Part shown: positions 7,599-17,335 of the stretch, piece after piece
Numbering within the stretch: position 1 is the first letter of the stretch
Layout of the letters: each line of letters begins with the position of its first letter
Source of the DNA: Shewanella sp. UCD-KL21
GTDB lineage: Bacteria > Pseudomonadota > Gammaproteobacteria > Enterobacterales > Shewanellaceae
Direction of reading: 5' to 3'
Length of the DNA stretch: 64,000 nt
Assembly: GCF_001957135.1 (NCBI RefSeq)
Contig: NZ_MPHK01000003.1
Location: 186,001 to 250,000, forward strand
The notes under the pieces: generated by a model
Told to the model about the DNA's origin: nothing
Seen by the model: only the letters and a program-made list of their open reading frames with translations
The model's database searches: none
Made by a program: the position numbers and the translations under genes

Positions 7599-8630
7599 TT
7601 ACTTTGCGCCATTGATAATGGCACGTGCCATATCATCAGCAACATCGCCTGTGGTGCGGTTTTCTGCATCAGCTTGGCTAAATATTTTTAGTAGCGTGTT
7701 GTAGATTTCTTCGACTTTTTGAGTTGATTTAGCTGCATCATAATCACTTTCAAACGAAACATTAATGATACCGCCAGCATTAATGACATAGTCAGGGGCG
7801 TATAAAATACCCATGTCTTTTAATGTTTCACCATGGCGTACTTCCGCTAATTGGTTATTGGCACAACCCGCAACAATGGTTGCTTTTAATAACGGGATAG
7901 TCGTGTCATTGATAGTGGCACCTAAAGCACATGGCGCATACACATCAACATCTTGAGTATAAATGTCTTGTGGAGCAACCACTGTCGCGCCAAATTCAGT
8001 CGCCACTTTATCAAGTGATGCTTGATGAATATCAGTTACGATTAATTCAGCGCCTTCTTCATGTAGGTGTTTACATAAGTAATATCCCACATGACCCACA
8101 CCTTGAACTGAAATTTTAAGGCCTTTTAAGCTATCTAGACCACGTTGGTGTTTTACCGCTGCTTTAATGCCAAGGTAAGTACCTAAAGCAGTATAAGGTG
8201 AAGGATCACCACTTTTACCTTCAAGGCCTGCCATGTACGGGGTTTCTTCATGAGCAATCATGATATCAGCAGTGGTTACGCCAACATCTTCCGCTGAAAA
8301 ATATTTACCGCCAAGTGTATGAATACAGCGGCCAAAAGCGCGGAATAATGCTTCACGATCTGTAGTTTTAGGATCGGCAAGGATCACTGACTTACCGCCA
8401 CCCATGGTTAATCCAGCAAGTGCATTTTTATAAGTCATACCACGTGAAAGACGTAATACGTCAGTCAGTGCTTCATCATCTGAATCGTAGTTCCACATAC
8501 GACACCCGCCAACAGCTGGCCCAAGGTTAGTATTGTGAATGGCAATAATTGCTTTTAAGCCACTTTCTTTGTCGTTACAAAACACGACCTGTTCGTGTTC
8601 ATCAAACGAGACATGATTAAATAGAGCCAC
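7599..8630 (-). CDS. ldh: Leucine dehydrogenase (Glu/Leu/Phe/Val dehydrogenase family)
   Basis: A 343-residue cytoplasmic enzyme that reversibly oxidatively deaminates branched-chain amino acids to 2-oxo acids with NAD. The Gly-rich substrate loop LGPAVGGCRMW (about 36-46) and the two lysines K68 (MTYKNALAGL) and K80 (MGGGKSVI) match the conserved lysine pair of leucine dehydrogenases. The nucleotide-binding VQGVGHVGYYL lies near residue 175. The length fits the octameric LeuDH group (about 340-365) rather than glutamate dehydrogenases (about 450). It is monocistronic, with its own terminator. The role is probably branched-chain amino acid catabolism. Valine or phenylalanine preference cannot be excluded. 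Confidence 0.92.
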   Translation of the reverse strand: MALFNHVSFDEHEQVVFCNDKESGLKAIIAIHNTNLGPAVGGCRMWNYDSDDEALTDVLRLSRGMTYKNALAGLTMGGGKSVILADPKTTDREALFRAFGRCIHTLGGKYFSAEDVGVTTADIMIAHEETPYMAGLEGKSGDPSPYTALGTYLGIKAAVKHQRGLDSLKGLKISVQGVGHVGYYLCKHLHEEGAELIVTDIHQASLDKVATEFGATVVAPQDIYTQDVDVYAPCALGATINDTTIPLLKATIVAGCANNQLAEVRHGETLKDMGILYAPDYVINAGGIINVSFESDYDAAKSTQKVEEIYNTLLKIFSQADAENRTTGDVADDMARAIINGAK

Positions 8631-8891
8631 TTGTGATCTCCGCTGTGCGATTTATTAGTCGTCAACCAGTGCTGATTAACGACGGCTTATGATATTTATT
8701 GCAGAACGATAGCATTTAGCGATACTCTCAACAAAGTTAGATTCATATAATTTTGTGATCTACGTGGCAATTTTGCTTGCCACTTTACGTAAACGTAAAC
8801 TTTTTAATCGTTTCGTAACATTTCTAGCTAGAAATGAGTGCAATTGTTGAATTAATGATGACAACAAATAACAATAAAATAGGAAGGTAGT

Positions 8892-9338
8892 ATGAGTGAA
8901 TCCGTGGCTGAGCAGACAACGGCGCAACAAGATCCTGAGCAATTAAGACAGGAATGGGTAAAAACACAATTTCAAAAAGCGAACCGATTTCTCGCTGAAA
9001 AAGGTGTAATACCATCAAAAGTTATTGCTGATGAAAGCCGTTATTTAGTGCCTTATTTAGCGATTTGGAAAATGGAGTCTAAGCAGCCAACTAAGCAAAC
9101 ATTTTGGGTGATGTCTGGTGATTTACCGTCTGATTATGTTGATGTTAAAGTTGCTGCAACTGCCCGCGATGCGATTCGTCATTTTTCAATGATGTGGCAA
9201 CTTAAAGCAGAAAACCTACATAAGTCTGGGGCGACCCGAGATGAAACTCAATTGAAGTTTGCTAACTTATTAGTGTCTCGTGCTGAAAGTCTTTATAAGA
9301 TGCATGGCGATGAAAAACTGTGGGCTGATCAAGCTTAA
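8892..9338 (+). CDS. Small conserved cytoplasmic protein (DUF4826-like)
   Basis: A 148-residue acidic/charged protein with no signal peptide or membrane segment. The ATG at 8892 follows an AGGAAGG ribosome site. A charged N-terminus is followed by QEWVKTQFQKANRFLAEKG and a central segment VPYLAIWKMES..TFWVMSGDLPSDYV. This fits my memory of the DUF4826 family found in Shewanella and relatives, whose function is unknown. A strong bidirectional terminator separates it from the converging his operon. Confidence 0.75.
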   Translation: MSESVAEQTTAQQDPEQLRQEWVKTQFQKANRFLAEKGVIPSKVIADESRYLVPYLAIWKMESKQPTKQTFWVMSGDLPSDYVDVKVAATARDAIRHFSMMWQLKAENLHKSGATRDETQLKFANLLVSRAESLYKMHGDEKLWADQA

Positions 9339-9386
9339 CCGTTTTAGTACTTAATTATTAATTATTAAGTTCAGACGCTTAAAATA

Positions 9387-9424
9387 AAAGGCACTCGTTT
9401 TTATATAAAACGAGTGCCTTTTTG
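9387..9424. terminator. Bidirectional terminator between the DUF4826-like gene and the his operon
   Basis: A 15-bp stem AAAGGCACTCGTTTT / AAAACGAGTGCCTTT with a short loop; T-runs on both strands. It serves both converging units. Confidence 0.88.
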
Positions 9425-9454
9425 TTACTAAATTACGTGTGTTTAAAAAGCGCT

Positions 9455-10078
9455 TTATTTACTGTCTAAATGACGTTGCATTAAATTTTTATTCACATCA
9501 CTCATTGATAACGCTTGATCTTCAAGTAACACAATTAAGTGATACATCAGATCTGAAGCTTCATTAATCAATTCTTCTTTATCATGAGTGGCTGCCGCTA
9601 GCGCTGTTTCTAAACCTTCTTCACCGACTTTTTGGGCAATTCGTTTGGTGCCACGCTCAAATAACGATGCGGTATAACTTGATTCGGCGCTTTGGCCTTT
9701 GCGAGAAATAATCACATTGGTTAAGTTATCGATAAAGCTATGGGCATTACCATCTTTCCAGCAGCTCTCTGTGCCGGTATGGCAAGTTGGGCCATGAGGG
9801 ATGACTTGCACAAGCAAGCTATCATTATCGCAATCTTGATCAATGGCGACTAAATCTAGGGTATTGCCTGAGGTTTCACCTTTTGTCCACAAGCGCTGTT
9901 TTGAGCGACTGAAAAAGGTGACTTTGCCTGTTTCAAGGGTTTTAGCCAGTGCTGCTGGGTCCATATAACCTAGCATCAAGACTTTACCTGTCAGATGGTT
10001 TTGCACTACAGCAGGAATTAAGTTTTGTTGTTTTTCCCAATCTAACTTACTGCCATCAAAGGTAATTTGTGTTGTCAT
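9455..10078 (-). CDS. hisI: Bifunctional phosphoribosyl-AMP cyclohydrolase / phosphoribosyl-ATP pyrophosphohydrolase
   Basis: A 207-residue fusion enzyme (HisIE) catalysing the second and third steps of histidine synthesis. The N-terminal cyclohydrolase domain (about 1-115) has the metal-binding set around [30 protein letters not shown] and the [11 protein letters not shown] segment. The C-terminal HisE domain (about 120-207) has the all-alpha [28 protein letters not shown] pattern, whose acidic residues bind Mg. Its length matches the enterobacterial fusion. It is the last gene of the operon, 23 bp after hisF. Confidence 0.97.
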   Translation of the reverse strand: MTTQITFDGSKLDWEKQQNLIPAVVQNHLTGKVLMLGYMDPAALAKTLETGKVTFFSRSKQRLWTKGETSGNTLDLVAIDQDCDNDSLLVQVIPHGPTCHTGTESCWKDGNAHSFIDNLTNVIISRKGQSAESSYTASLFERGTKRIAQKVGEEGLETALAAATHDKEELINEASDLMYHLIVLLEDQALSMSDVNKNLMQRHLDSK

Positions 10079-10101
10079 AGTGTTCTCTGTTGTTTTGTAA
10101 G

Positions 10102-10875
10102 TTATAGCCTGATCGCGATCTTGTGCTGGGCTAGGTATTGTTTTAATTCATTGATATCAATAATGCCTTTATGAAACACACTCGCAGCAAGGGCGGCATC
10201 GACATTTGCTTGCTCAAATACTTCTTTGAAATGTGCCATAGTACCAGCACCGCCTGATGCAATAAGTGGCACATCACATATCGCTCTCACGATACTCAAT
10301 TGTGTAATATCATAACCACCGCGCACACCATCTTGATTCATCACATTTAATACAATTTCACCACAGCCACGCTTTTGGACTTCTTCAACCCAGTCTTGGG
10401 TATACCATTGGGTGTCTTTAGTGGCGGCTTCATCACCGGTAAATTGCTTTACTTTATAGCTGTTTGAGTCGGCGTCATAAAATGAATCAATACCAATCAC
10501 AATACATTGACGGCCAAACTCATCTTGAAGCCTTGATATCAAGCTAGGATCTGTAAGCGCTGGAGAATTGATTGAAATTTTATCTGCGCCATAAGCTAGC
10601 ATTTGCCGAGCTTGCTCAATGGTTTTAATGCCGCCTGCGACACAAAAAGGGATATCAATTTGCGCAGCAACCCGGCTTACCCAGGATTTATCAATCACCC
10701 GCTCATGGGCACTGGCGGTAATGTCGTAAAAGACTAATTCATCGGCGCCTTCTAGGGCGTAACGCGCAGCAAGGGGCTCAATATCACCAATAATTTCATG
10801 ATTACGAAATTGCACCCCTTTGACCACTTGGCCATCGCGCACATCAAGGCAAGGTACTAGGCGTTTGGCCAACAT
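10102..10875 (-). CDS. hisF: Imidazole glycerol phosphate synthase, cyclase subunit
   Basis: A 257-residue (beta/alpha)8 barrel that with HisH converts PRFAR and glutamine-derived ammonia to imidazole glycerol phosphate and AICAR. The catalytic aspartates are in the first barrel strand ([16 protein letters not shown]11) and in the second half ([13 protein letters not shown]). The C-terminal phosphate-binding [12 protein letters not shown] is intact. The start codon overlaps the end of hisA by 19 bp, implying translational coupling. Confidence 0.98.
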   Translation of the reverse strand: MLAKRLVPCLDVRDGQVVKGVQFRNHEIIGDIEPLAARYALEGADELVFYDITASAHERVIDKSWVSRVAAQIDIPFCVAGGIKTIEQARQMLAYGADKISINSPALTDPSLISRLQDEFGRQCIVIGIDSFYDADSNSYKVKQFTGDEAATKDTQWYTQDWVEEVQKRGCGEIVLNVMNQDGVRGGYDITQLSIVRAICDVPLIASGGAGTMAHFKEVFEQANVDAALAASVFHKGIIDINELKQYLAQHKIAIRL

Positions 10876-11594
10876 GATATTGCCTCCTCAACGGTAAAGT
10901 TTTGAATAAGTAGTGCTTTACCTATGATAATACCATCGGCGTTACTGTCTCTTACGGCGACAACATCATCAAGTGAGGCAATGCCACCTGATGCTTGCCA
11001 GTTAATATCTGGGTAGGTGGTTGCTAGCTCTTGATAAAGCTCATTATTCGCGCCTTGAAGGGTGCCGTCACGGCTAATATCAGTGACTAAAGCATGCTTT
11101 AAACCCACGGTTTTATATTCACTGACTAATGATTCAAGGGATTTACCGCCACCGGTTTGCCAGCCTGATACTGCAACAATTTTCTCGCCTTGCTGGTTGA
11201 TATTGACATCAAGGGCTAAACAAATGGCTTCACTACCGTATTTTACCAACCAGCTTTTAACTAATGCTGGCTCTTTTACGGCTAATGAGCCAATAACGAC
11301 TCGTTTAACTCCAAGCTCAAGCAGCTCTTTAACTTGCTGTTCGCAGCGAATACCGCCGCCAACTTGTATGTCGGTGCTCAGGCCGGCCACTAATTCACCA
11401 ATGAGTGCTATTTGGCGTTTTTCAGGGTCTTTCGCGCCAGTTAAATCAACAATGTGTAATAGTTTTGCACCTTGGTCTTGATAAGATTGCAATTGTGCTA
11501 ATGGGCTTAAATTAAAAGTGGTTTGCTGGGCATAGTCACCTTGGTACAAACGCACTACTTGGCCATCAATTAAATCGATTGCTGGAATGATCAT
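10857..11594 (-). CDS. hisA: ProFAR isomerase (phosphoribosylformimino-AICAR-P isomerase)
   Basis: A 245-residue barrel enzyme, the fourth step of the pathway, isomerising ProFAR to PRFAR by an Amadori reaction. The catalytic D8 is in [20 protein letters not shown], and the second acid in [13 protein letters not shown]. The half-barrel repeat with phosphate-binding GGGIRC and ASGGIASL is clear. It overlaps hisH by four bases (ATGA) and hisF by 19 bases. Confidence 0.98.
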   Translation of the reverse strand: MIIPAIDLIDGQVVRLYQGDYAQQTTFNLSPLAQLQSYQDQGAKLLHIVDLTGAKDPEKRQIALIGELVAGLSTDIQVGGGIRCEQQVKELLELGVKRVVIGSLAVKEPALVKSWLVKYGSEAICLALDVNINQQGEKIVAVSGWQTGGGKSLESLVSEYKTVGLKHALVTDISRDGTLQGANNELYQELATTYPDINWQASGGIASLDDVVAVRDSNADGIIIGKALLIQNFTVEEAISCWPNA

Positions 11595-12229
11595 GCTGGT
11601 TTCCCCATATTTAGGAAATTTTGTAATATTTGGGCGCCGACTTTGGCGCTTTTTTCTGGGTGAAACTGCACCCCAAAGAAATTGTCTTTGCCAATGGCGG
11701 CGCTAAACTTTTCACCATATTCAGAGGTAGCGATGGTGTACTGGCTAATAGGCGCTTTAAAGCTATGGACAAAGTACAGGTAACTGCCATCTTTTATCCC
11801 TTCAAATAGCGGGTGATCTGACACGCTTATTTGGTTCCAGCCCATATGAGGTAGTGGCAGCCCTTTACTATCAAGGTGATCAATGTGTGTTGGGATTAAG
11901 CCAAGGCAAGTAATATCATTGTCACTGCGGCCTGTTTCTGAGCGGCCACCGTGTTCGATAGACTTGTTAGCCATCATTTGCATCCCAAGGCAAACGCCCA
12001 TCACCGGTTGCTTGAGCTGTTTAATAACCTCAGTTAAATCACGACTATTCAGTGCATCCATTGCCGCGCCAGCAGTGCCAACCCCGGGTAAGACTACCCG
12101 AGTTGCGGCTTTGATAACGTCATGATCACGTGTCACGATTACGTCGGCATTTAAGCGTTCAAAGGCAAAACGCACAGAGCTTAAATTGGCGCAGCCAGTG
12201 TCTAAAATCACAGTAGTGTCAGTATTCAT
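11591..12229 (-). CDS. hisH: Imidazole glycerol phosphate synthase, glutaminase subunit
   Basis: About 212 residues of a class I glutamine amidotransferase. The nucleophile Cys is in [11 protein letters not shown], and the His-Glu pair in [11 protein letters not shown]. It supplies ammonia to HisF. Two in-frame ATGs occur at 12235 and 12229. The AAGGA ribosome site directly abuts the first, so the second ([12 protein letters not shown]) has the better spacing and is chosen; the first would add only two residues. It follows hisB by a few bases and overlaps hisA by four. Confidence 0.97.
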   Translation of the reverse strand: MNTDTTVILDTGCANLSSVRFAFERLNADVIVTRDHDVIKAATRVVLPGVGTAGAAMDALNSRDLTEVIKQLKQPVMGVCLGMQMMANKSIEHGGRSETGRSDNDITCLGLIPTHIDHLDSKGLPLPHMGWNQISVSDHPLFEGIKDGSYLYFVHSFKAPISQYTIATSEYGEKFSAAIGKDNFFGVQFHPEKSAKVGAQILQNFLNMGKPA

Positions 12230-12238
12230 ACTCATTCC

Positions 12239-13306
12239 TTACAGAACGCCTTTACTTGAGGGCAAAATATCCCCTTCAACTTTCACGGCTTGACGAAGGG
12301 TACGGCCCAATACTTTAAACAAAGCTTCCACCTTGTGGTGATCATTGTCGCCCGTGGTACTAATGTGTAATGTGCAGCGCAGCCCATCAGCAAAAGAGCG
12401 GAAGAAATGCGGCACCATTTCTGTGGCCATTTCACCGACCATTTCACGTTCAAAATCAGCATTGAATTTAATGAAAGGCCGGCCTGATATATCCATTAAA
12501 CACTCACCACTGGCTTCATCCATTGGCAGGCTAAAACCAAAACGGGCAATACCACGCTTATCACCCAATGCTTGGCGCAGTGCATCGCCAATGGCAAGGG
12601 CTGTGTCTTCTACGCTGTGGTGATCATCAATTTCTAAATCGCCATCAACAGTGACGTCCATTTTGAAATTTCCGTGGGTTTGTATTTGATCTAGCATGTG
12701 GTCAAAAAAGCCAATGCCGGTGTTGATAACGCCTTTGCTAGTGTCATCTAGGTTTACATTTACTCTAATATCGGTTTCTTTGGTGGTTCTAATGACTTCT
12801 GAAGTGCGGCCTTTGTTAAGTAAGGCATCAGTAATAGCTAACCAATCTAAACCATCACGTTGATATTGAAAGCTGGCAATACCCATGGCATTAGCCAGTT
12901 CAATATCTGTGTGGCGATCGCCAATGACGGCAGAGGTGGTAAAATCCACTTTGCCTTGAGTTAAGTAATCTTTCACTAAGCCAAGTTTAGGCTTACGACA
13001 ACTACAGTTGTCTGCATCAAAATGAGGGCAGATAACCACATCATCAAATATCACCCCTTGGCTTGAAAATATCTCCATCATCATATTATGTGGTGCATCA
13101 AAATCTGCCTGAGGGAACGAGTCTGTGCCTAAACCATCTTGATTCGACACCATGACTAAGCGATAGCCTGCTTTTTGTAGCTTAAGCAGAGAAGGGATAA
13201 CCTGTGGCTCAAACACCAATTTGTCTAAATGATCGAGCTGTTTATCTACTGCCGGCTCTTCAACTAAAGTACCGTCTCGGTCGATAAAGAGTATTTTCTG
13301 TTTCAT
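12239..13306 (-). CDS. hisB: Bifunctional histidinol-phosphatase / imidazoleglycerol-phosphate dehydratase
   Basis: A 355-residue fusion, the same length as the E. coli enzyme when started at 13306, where a GGAAGTAAG ribosome site precedes [14 protein letters not shown]; an upstream in-frame ATG at 13327 lacks this. The N-terminal HAD phosphatase domain (about 1-165) has the nucleophile motif DRDGT and Zn-binding cysteines in [15 protein letters not shown]. The C-terminal dehydratase domain (about 168-355) has the metal-binding FFDHMLDQ and [10 protein letters not shown] motifs. It carries out steps six and eight of the pathway. A 145-bp gap separates it from hisC, unusually wide in this otherwise tight operon. 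Confidence 0.97.
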   Translation of the reverse strand: MKQKILFIDRDGTLVEEPAVDKQLDHLDKLVFEPQVIPSLLKLQKAGYRLVMVSNQDGLGTDSFPQADFDAPHNMMMEIFSSQGVIFDDVVICPHFDADNCSCRKPKLGLVKDYLTQGKVDFTTSAVIGDRHTDIELANAMGIASFQYQRDGLDWLAITDALLNKGRTSEVIRTTKETDIRVNVNLDDTSKGVINTGIGFFDHMLDQIQTHGNFKMDVTVDGDLEIDDHHSVEDTALAIGDALRQALGDKRGIARFGFSLPMDEASGECLMDISGRPFIKFNADFEREMVGEMATEMVPHFFRSFADGLRCTLHISTTGDNDHHKVEALFKVLGRTLRQAVKVEGDILPSSKGVL

Positions 13307-13450
13307 CTTACTTCCTTCAATTTTCATTATTCTGTGTCGTAGGATGTTAACGTCTTAATTTAATGCGTTATCTGTAGCAATTTCATCCAGCGATTATATT
13401 TTTAATAAGGTATGAGTGTGATGCCTTTTACTTAATAGTTAGCACTGTTG

Positions 13451-14512
13451 TTACTGATTAAGCCTATCAAGTACGGCGATTAATCTATCGGTATCAGTTT
13501 GTGAGCTAAAACTAAAACGAATACGTGCAGCAAGTCTTGGGTCTTTATAAGCTCTGGCAACAATGCCCGCTTGCTTGAGTGCTGCGGCAATTAATTCAAC
13601 CTTATCAAATTCTGCTAAAACAAAGTTGCCGTTAGCGGGCAACACTGTTGCGCCAGCTTTTGTTAATGAGGCTGTCAGTCTTAAGCCTTGTTGTTTTAGG
13701 CTAGCAACTTGTTGCTCCATTAGTGAAATGCCGTTATCCGACAGGGCTTTTTCTGCCACTTGTTGCACTGGTAAAGGCACTGGATATGGCGCAATGACCC
13801 GCATGATCAAATCGATAATGTCGCTGTTTGCCATTAAAAAGCCGCAGCGAGCGCCAGCCAATGCAAAGGCTTTAGATAATGTTCGTAACACCACAAGGTT
13901 AGGATATTTAGGAATTAAATCAGCCACGGAGTATTGCGGCGAAAACTCAATGTAGGCTTCATCAATCACCACAATAGCGTTAGGCATCGAGGCAATTGCC
14001 GTTTCAATGGTGTCTTTATCAATGATGGTGCCAGTAGGATTATTAGGATTACAAATAAACACGATTTTAGCGTCGCCAACTTGCTGGGCAAAAGCATTGG
14101 GTAATTGATAATCTTTAGTCAGCGATAAGTTAGTGACGCCAATATTGAAGGTTTTAGCGCTTATGGCATACATGCCATAAGTTGGGCCAAAACAGGCAAT
14201 GCTGTCGACTGCAGGAACACAAAATGCTCTGATCAATAATTCAATAGCTTCGTCAGCCCCGCGGCAAGTGACAATATTATCTGCGCTTACCTTTGAATAT
14301 TCAGCATAAGCATTAATCAAACTTGTCGGTTGGCATTCAGGGTAACGATTGAGCTTATTGAGCTCACTATTATTAAATGGCGACTCATTAGCGTTTATCC
14401 ATACATCACCTTGACCGCCAATACGCCTTGCACTTTCGTAAGGCGTTAACTCAAGCAGTTCTGGTCGTGCAAGTTTGGCTGCTATTGGCGTACTCATCGA
14501 ATCAGTCATCAT
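13451..14512 (-). CDS. hisC: Histidinol-phosphate aminotransferase
   Basis: A 353-residue PLP-dependent class I/II aminotransferase transferring an amino group from glutamate to imidazole acetol phosphate. The PLP lysine is in LSKAFALAGARCGF. The asparagine of VFICNPNNPTGT and the aspartate of VVIDEAYIEF hold the cofactor. An adjacent ATG pair (14512, 14509) follows a TTAGG sequence; either may start. It lies 24 bp after hisD. Confidence 0.96.
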   Translation of the reverse strand: MMTDSMSTPIAAKLARPELLELTPYESARRIGGQGDVWINANESPFNNSELNKLNRYPECQPTSLINAYAEYSKVSADNIVTCRGADEAIELLIRAFCVPAVDSIACFGPTYGMYAISAKTFNIGVTNLSLTKDYQLPNAFAQQVGDAKIVFICNPNNPTGTIIDKDTIETAIASMPNAIVVIDEAYIEFSPQYSVADLIPKYPNLVVLRTLSKAFALAGARCGFLMANSDIIDLIMRVIAPYPVPLPVQQVAEKALSDNGISLMEQQVASLKQQGLRLTASLTKAGATVLPANGNFVLAEFDKVELIAAALKQAGIVARAYKDPRLAARIRFSFSSQTDTDRLIAVLDRLNQ

Positions 14513-14536
14513 CCTAATCTCACTTCACTTTTTATT

Positions 14537-15844
14537 TCACAGGCTGTTTAAACGTATGGCAACGGCTTGCTTATGGGCATCGAGTAATTCATTTTCAGCT
14601 AATACCATCACAGTCTTAGCTAAGCTTTGTAATCCTTGGGCGCTTAGTTCTTGTACGGTAAAGCGGCGGCTAAAGTCAGCAAGAGACAAACTTGATACCG
14701 AGCGGCTATAACCGTATGTCGGCAGTACGTGGTTAGTGCCGCTGGCGTAATCTCCAACTGACTCTGGCGTGTAAGCCCCAAGAAACACACTACCTGCGCC
14801 GCGAACTTGTTTAAGTACTGCGCGTGGATGACTGGTTTGAATAATTAAGTGCTCTGGCCCATATAAATTAGACACTAACGCCGCTTGCTCCATATCATTC
14901 ACAATAATACTGCGACTGCAGCTCAGTGCTTGAGCGGCAATATTACTGCGCGATAAGGTCTTTAATTGCGACTCAAGCGCCAGATTAACCTTTTCAGCTA
15001 ACTCGATAGACTCAGTAACTAACATCACTTGTGAATCAGGGCCGTGTTCAGCTTGGGATAATAAATCAGCCGCAATAAAAGCGGGCTCAGCGTCTTTATC
15101 GGCAATCACTAACACTTCAGAAGGACCTGCTGGCATATCAATAGATACACTGCAGCGACCATCTTGGGATACTAAACGTTTAGCTTCGGTGACAAAGCGA
15201 TTACCAGGGCCGAAAATTTTATCTACTTGAGGAATACTGTCAGTGCCAAAGGCGAGGGCTGCAATGGCTTGTGCGCCGCCAACTTGATAAATCTCAGTGA
15301 TGCCACACACCTGTGCTGCGTAAACAATGGCATCATTAATTGGTGGCGGGCTAACTAAAACCCGCTGTTGGCATCCGGCAATTTTTGCTGGCAGCGCTAG
15401 CATCATGACGGTGGAAATCAGTGGCGCACTGCCGCCAGGAATATACAAACCCACTTTTTCAATGGCTTCAGAGCGAAGCTCGCAGCGGATCCCAAGCTGA
15501 GTTTCAACATCAATAGGGCTAAAGGTTTGCGCCTGATGAAAGCGTTCAATGTTTTCTGAGGCCACCGCAATGGCTTGCTTTACCTCATCAGAGACGCGGC
15601 TGCAGGCGGCATTAATTTGCTGCTCAGTTAACCCTAAGGTGTCGACTTCAACGCCATCAAACTTTTGATTAAAGAGCGTTAACGCTTGATCGCCGTCTTT
15701 TACCACTGCATTAATAATGTCGCGCACGGTTTGCTCTACACTGTCATCACCAATTAATGGCGAGCGAGCTAAGGCTTGTTGCTGCGCCTTAGCATCGAGC
15801 TTGGCCCATTGAAGAATTTGCATTTGCTGCTTCACATTTGCCAT
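14537..15844 (-). CDS. hisD: Histidinol dehydrogenase
   Basis: A 435-residue zinc enzyme for the last two steps, oxidising histidinol to histidine via the aldehyde with two NAD. Family landmarks include GLYIPGGSAPLISTVMM, IFGPGNRFVTEAKRLV, the AEHGPDSQVMLV segment with Zn-binding Gln/His, and YGPEHLII. Its length is usual for the family (about 430). It sits five bp after hisG. Confidence 0.98.
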   Translation of the reverse strand: MANVKQQMQILQWAKLDAKAQQQALARSPLIGDDSVEQTVRDIINAVVKDGDQALTLFNQKFDGVEVDTLGLTEQQINAACSRVSDEVKQAIAVASENIERFHQAQTFSPIDVETQLGIRCELRSEAIEKVGLYIPGGSAPLISTVMMLALPAKIAGCQQRVLVSPPPINDAIVYAAQVCGITEIYQVGGAQAIAALAFGTDSIPQVDKIFGPGNRFVTEAKRLVSQDGRCSVSIDMPAGPSEVLVIADKDAEPAFIAADLLSQAEHGPDSQVMLVTESIELAEKVNLALESQLKTLSRSNIAAQALSCSRSIIVNDMEQAALVSNLYGPEHLIIQTSHPRAVLKQVRGAGSVFLGAYTPESVGDYASGTNHVLPTYGYSRSVSSLSLADFSRRFTVQELSAQGLQSLAKTVMVLAENELLDAHKQAVAIRLNSL

Positions 15845-15849
15845 AAAGG

Positions 15850-16749
15850 CTACCCCGCCATTTTTTCAATTGGCATAACAAGAATTGAACTTGCCCCTAA
15901 GGCGGTTAATTCTTCCATCGTGTCCCAGAATAAATCTTCAGTGCTGACAGCGTGAACAGCAACCCGATTGCTATCATCATTTAATGGCAGCACTGTTGGG
16001 TTTTCAGCACCCGGTAATAAAGCCACAATTTGATCTAATGTTTCAGTCGGCGCGTGTAGCAAGATATATTTACTTTCGCGAGCGCGCACCACACCATTCA
16101 TACGGGATAAAATTTTATCAATTAGCGCTTGTTTAGCAGGCACTTGCTCTTGTGCTGATTGGATAATACAAGCCATTGAACGGTAGATAACGTCAGTTTC
16201 GTATAAGCCGTTGGCTTCAAGGGTGGCGCCCGTTGAAACCAAATCACAGATCCCGTCAGAAAGGCCAGCACGTGGCGCAACTTCAACTGAACCTTTAAGC
16301 ATACAGTCGCTATAGTTAATGCCTTTTTCTTGCATATAACGGCGTAGCAGGTTGGGGTAAGACGTTGCGATACGTAAGCCTTCTAAAGAGCTAGCATCTT
16401 GGTAGCTAAATTCATTAGGTACCGCCAGTGATAAACGACAGGCACCAAAATCAAGTTCGCGTAATTTAACGCAATCTGATGGTTTGCCCAGTGTTTGGCG
16501 CTCTATTTGTTCTTCTTCCAGAACATTCTCACCAATAATGCCTAAATCAACCACACCATCCATGACTAAACCCGGAATATCATCATCACGTACCCGCAAT
16601 AAATCGATTGGCATGTTGTCAGCGTGCACAATCAAGCGCTGCTCATTAACATTGAATTTAACGCCACAGCTTTTTAATAGCTTTTGAGACTCTTTTGAAA
16701 GTCGGCCAGATTTTTGGATTGCGATACGTAGTCTGTTATTTTCGCTCAT
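15850..16749 (-). CDS. hisG: ATP phosphoribosyltransferase, long form
   Basis: A 299-residue enzyme catalysing the first, committed step of histidine synthesis. The N-terminal catalytic part has [16 protein letters not shown] and the PRPP-binding [14 protein letters not shown]. The C-terminal ACT-like domain (about 225-299) marks the self-regulating long form that is feedback-inhibited by histidine and needs no HisZ. It is the first structural gene, immediately after the attenuator. Confidence 0.98.
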   Translation of the reverse strand: MSENNRLRIAIQKSGRLSKESQKLLKSCGVKFNVNEQRLIVHADNMPIDLLRVRDDDIPGLVMDGVVDLGIIGENVLEEEQIERQTLGKPSDCVKLRELDFGACRLSLAVPNEFSYQDASSLEGLRIATSYPNLLRRYMQEKGINYSDCMLKGSVEVAPRAGLSDGICDLVSTGATLEANGLYETDVIYRSMACIIQSAQEQVPAKQALIDKILSRMNGVVRARESKYILLHAPTETLDQIVALLPGAENPTVLPLNDDSNRVAVHAVSTEDLFWDTMEELTALGASSILVMPIEKMAG

Positions 16750-16805
16750 AATGAAGCCCCTAATAAAATTGATATAAAAAACAAATATTTAAAACCTAAA
16801 ACTAA

Positions 16806-16832
16806 AAAACCCCTGAAATTTCTTTCAGGGGT
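16806..16832 (-). terminator. his attenuator terminator
   Basis: A 12-bp stem AAACCCCTGAAA / TTTCAGGGGTTT with a GAAA loop (minus-strand reading) is followed by a T-run. It lies between the leader peptide and hisG. Its first arm can instead pair with the upstream segment at 16852-16860. Confidence 0.9.
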
Positions 16833-16890
16833 TTGGGTATTTTGTCCACCGCCTGAAGGAAATAGTCCTTCGGCAGTTAGCATCCGAAGG

Positions 16891-16938
16891 CTACCGCATA
16901 TGGTGATGATGATGATTTGTATTGATTCGGATGAACAT
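16891..16938 (-). CDS. hisL: his operon leader peptide
   Basis: A 15-residue open frame from ATG at 16938: MFIRINTNHHHHHMR, with five consecutive histidine codons, ending at TAG 16891-16893. A run of His codons followed by competing hairpins and a terminator before hisG is the signature of a histidine attenuator. The enterobacterial leader has seven His codons. It senses charged tRNA-His levels through ribosome stalling. An AAAGAGA ribosome site lies just upstream. Confidence 0.92.
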   Translation of the reverse strand: MFIRINTNHHHHHMR

Positions 16939-17335
16939 AATAAATTCTCTTTAAATTAACGTCTGTAATTTTTTTACAACCTATTTTGTGACAGACTGTA
17001 ATTTGTGTACAAACACGTTAACCGCTTTTAGGGTTGTTTGCAATACAGAATAAACACATATTTTGTATTTTTTTAAAATAAAAAATATATCTTATATCAG
17101 GGGGATAATTACGTGGTGTTTAGGCGTTTATTTGTGCAGTTTGTATATACAAGTTAATGATAAACATTAGTTTATGTAACGCTAAGGATTTTATTGATAT
17201 TTATACAGGGCAGTAAAAACAGTGAGCCTAGATTACTGTTTGAATAGCAACTTTATATTGATAAATTGATAGGCAAAGATTGTTACCTAAGCGATTAAAA
17301 TAGATAATAAGCCACATATAAGTTGCTTACTATCA
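16939..17335. other. Divergent regulatory region between hisL and yoaA
   Basis: About 400 AT-rich bases holding the his promoter (minus strand) and the yoaA promoter (plus strand). Two 15-bp palindromes at 16964-16978 and 17 bp further on stand out and are listed separately. I cannot place the core promoters with certainty and see no further gene. Confidence 0.6.
16964..17011. promoter_or_regulatory. Pair of 15-bp palindromic sites upstream of the his leader
   Basis: TGTAATTTTTTTACA (16964-16978) and TGTAATTTGTGTACA (16997-17011) share a TGTAA-N5-TTACA architecture, and their starts are 33 bp apart, about three helical turns, so a dimeric regulator could bind both on one DNA face. They lie 26-73 bp upstream of the hisL start. 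The pattern resembles TyrR-type boxes loosely. The identity of the regulator is unknown. Confidence 0.4.

Larger units (their letters stand above)
16806..16938 (-). promoter_or_regulatory. his operon attenuator (leader RNA)
   Basis: Read 5' to 3' on the minus strand: the leader peptide, then segment A (16890-16884), segment B (16874-16866), segment C (16860-16851), then the terminator (16832-16806). A pairs with B (CCTTCGG/CCGAAGG), B can alternatively pair with C (one bulge), and C can pair with the first arm of the terminator (8 of 9 positions). This gives the mutually exclusive fold set of classical his attenuation: ribosome stalling on His codons frees C to disrupt the terminator. Confidence 0.88.

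Noticed and set aside
8749..8766. TGTGATCTACGTGGCA as a CRP site between ldh and the DUF4826-like gene
   Set aside because: The right half matches TCACA at only three of five positions, and nothing else supports it.
8760..8942. Minus-strand 60-codon frame
   Set aside because: Overlaps the start and ribosome site of the DUF4826-like gene and has no family likeness.
11062..11481. 139-codon plus-strand frame opposite hisA
   Set aside because: Antisense shadow of a fully conserved gene; composition is Ser/Pro/Thr-rich as expected for such shadows.
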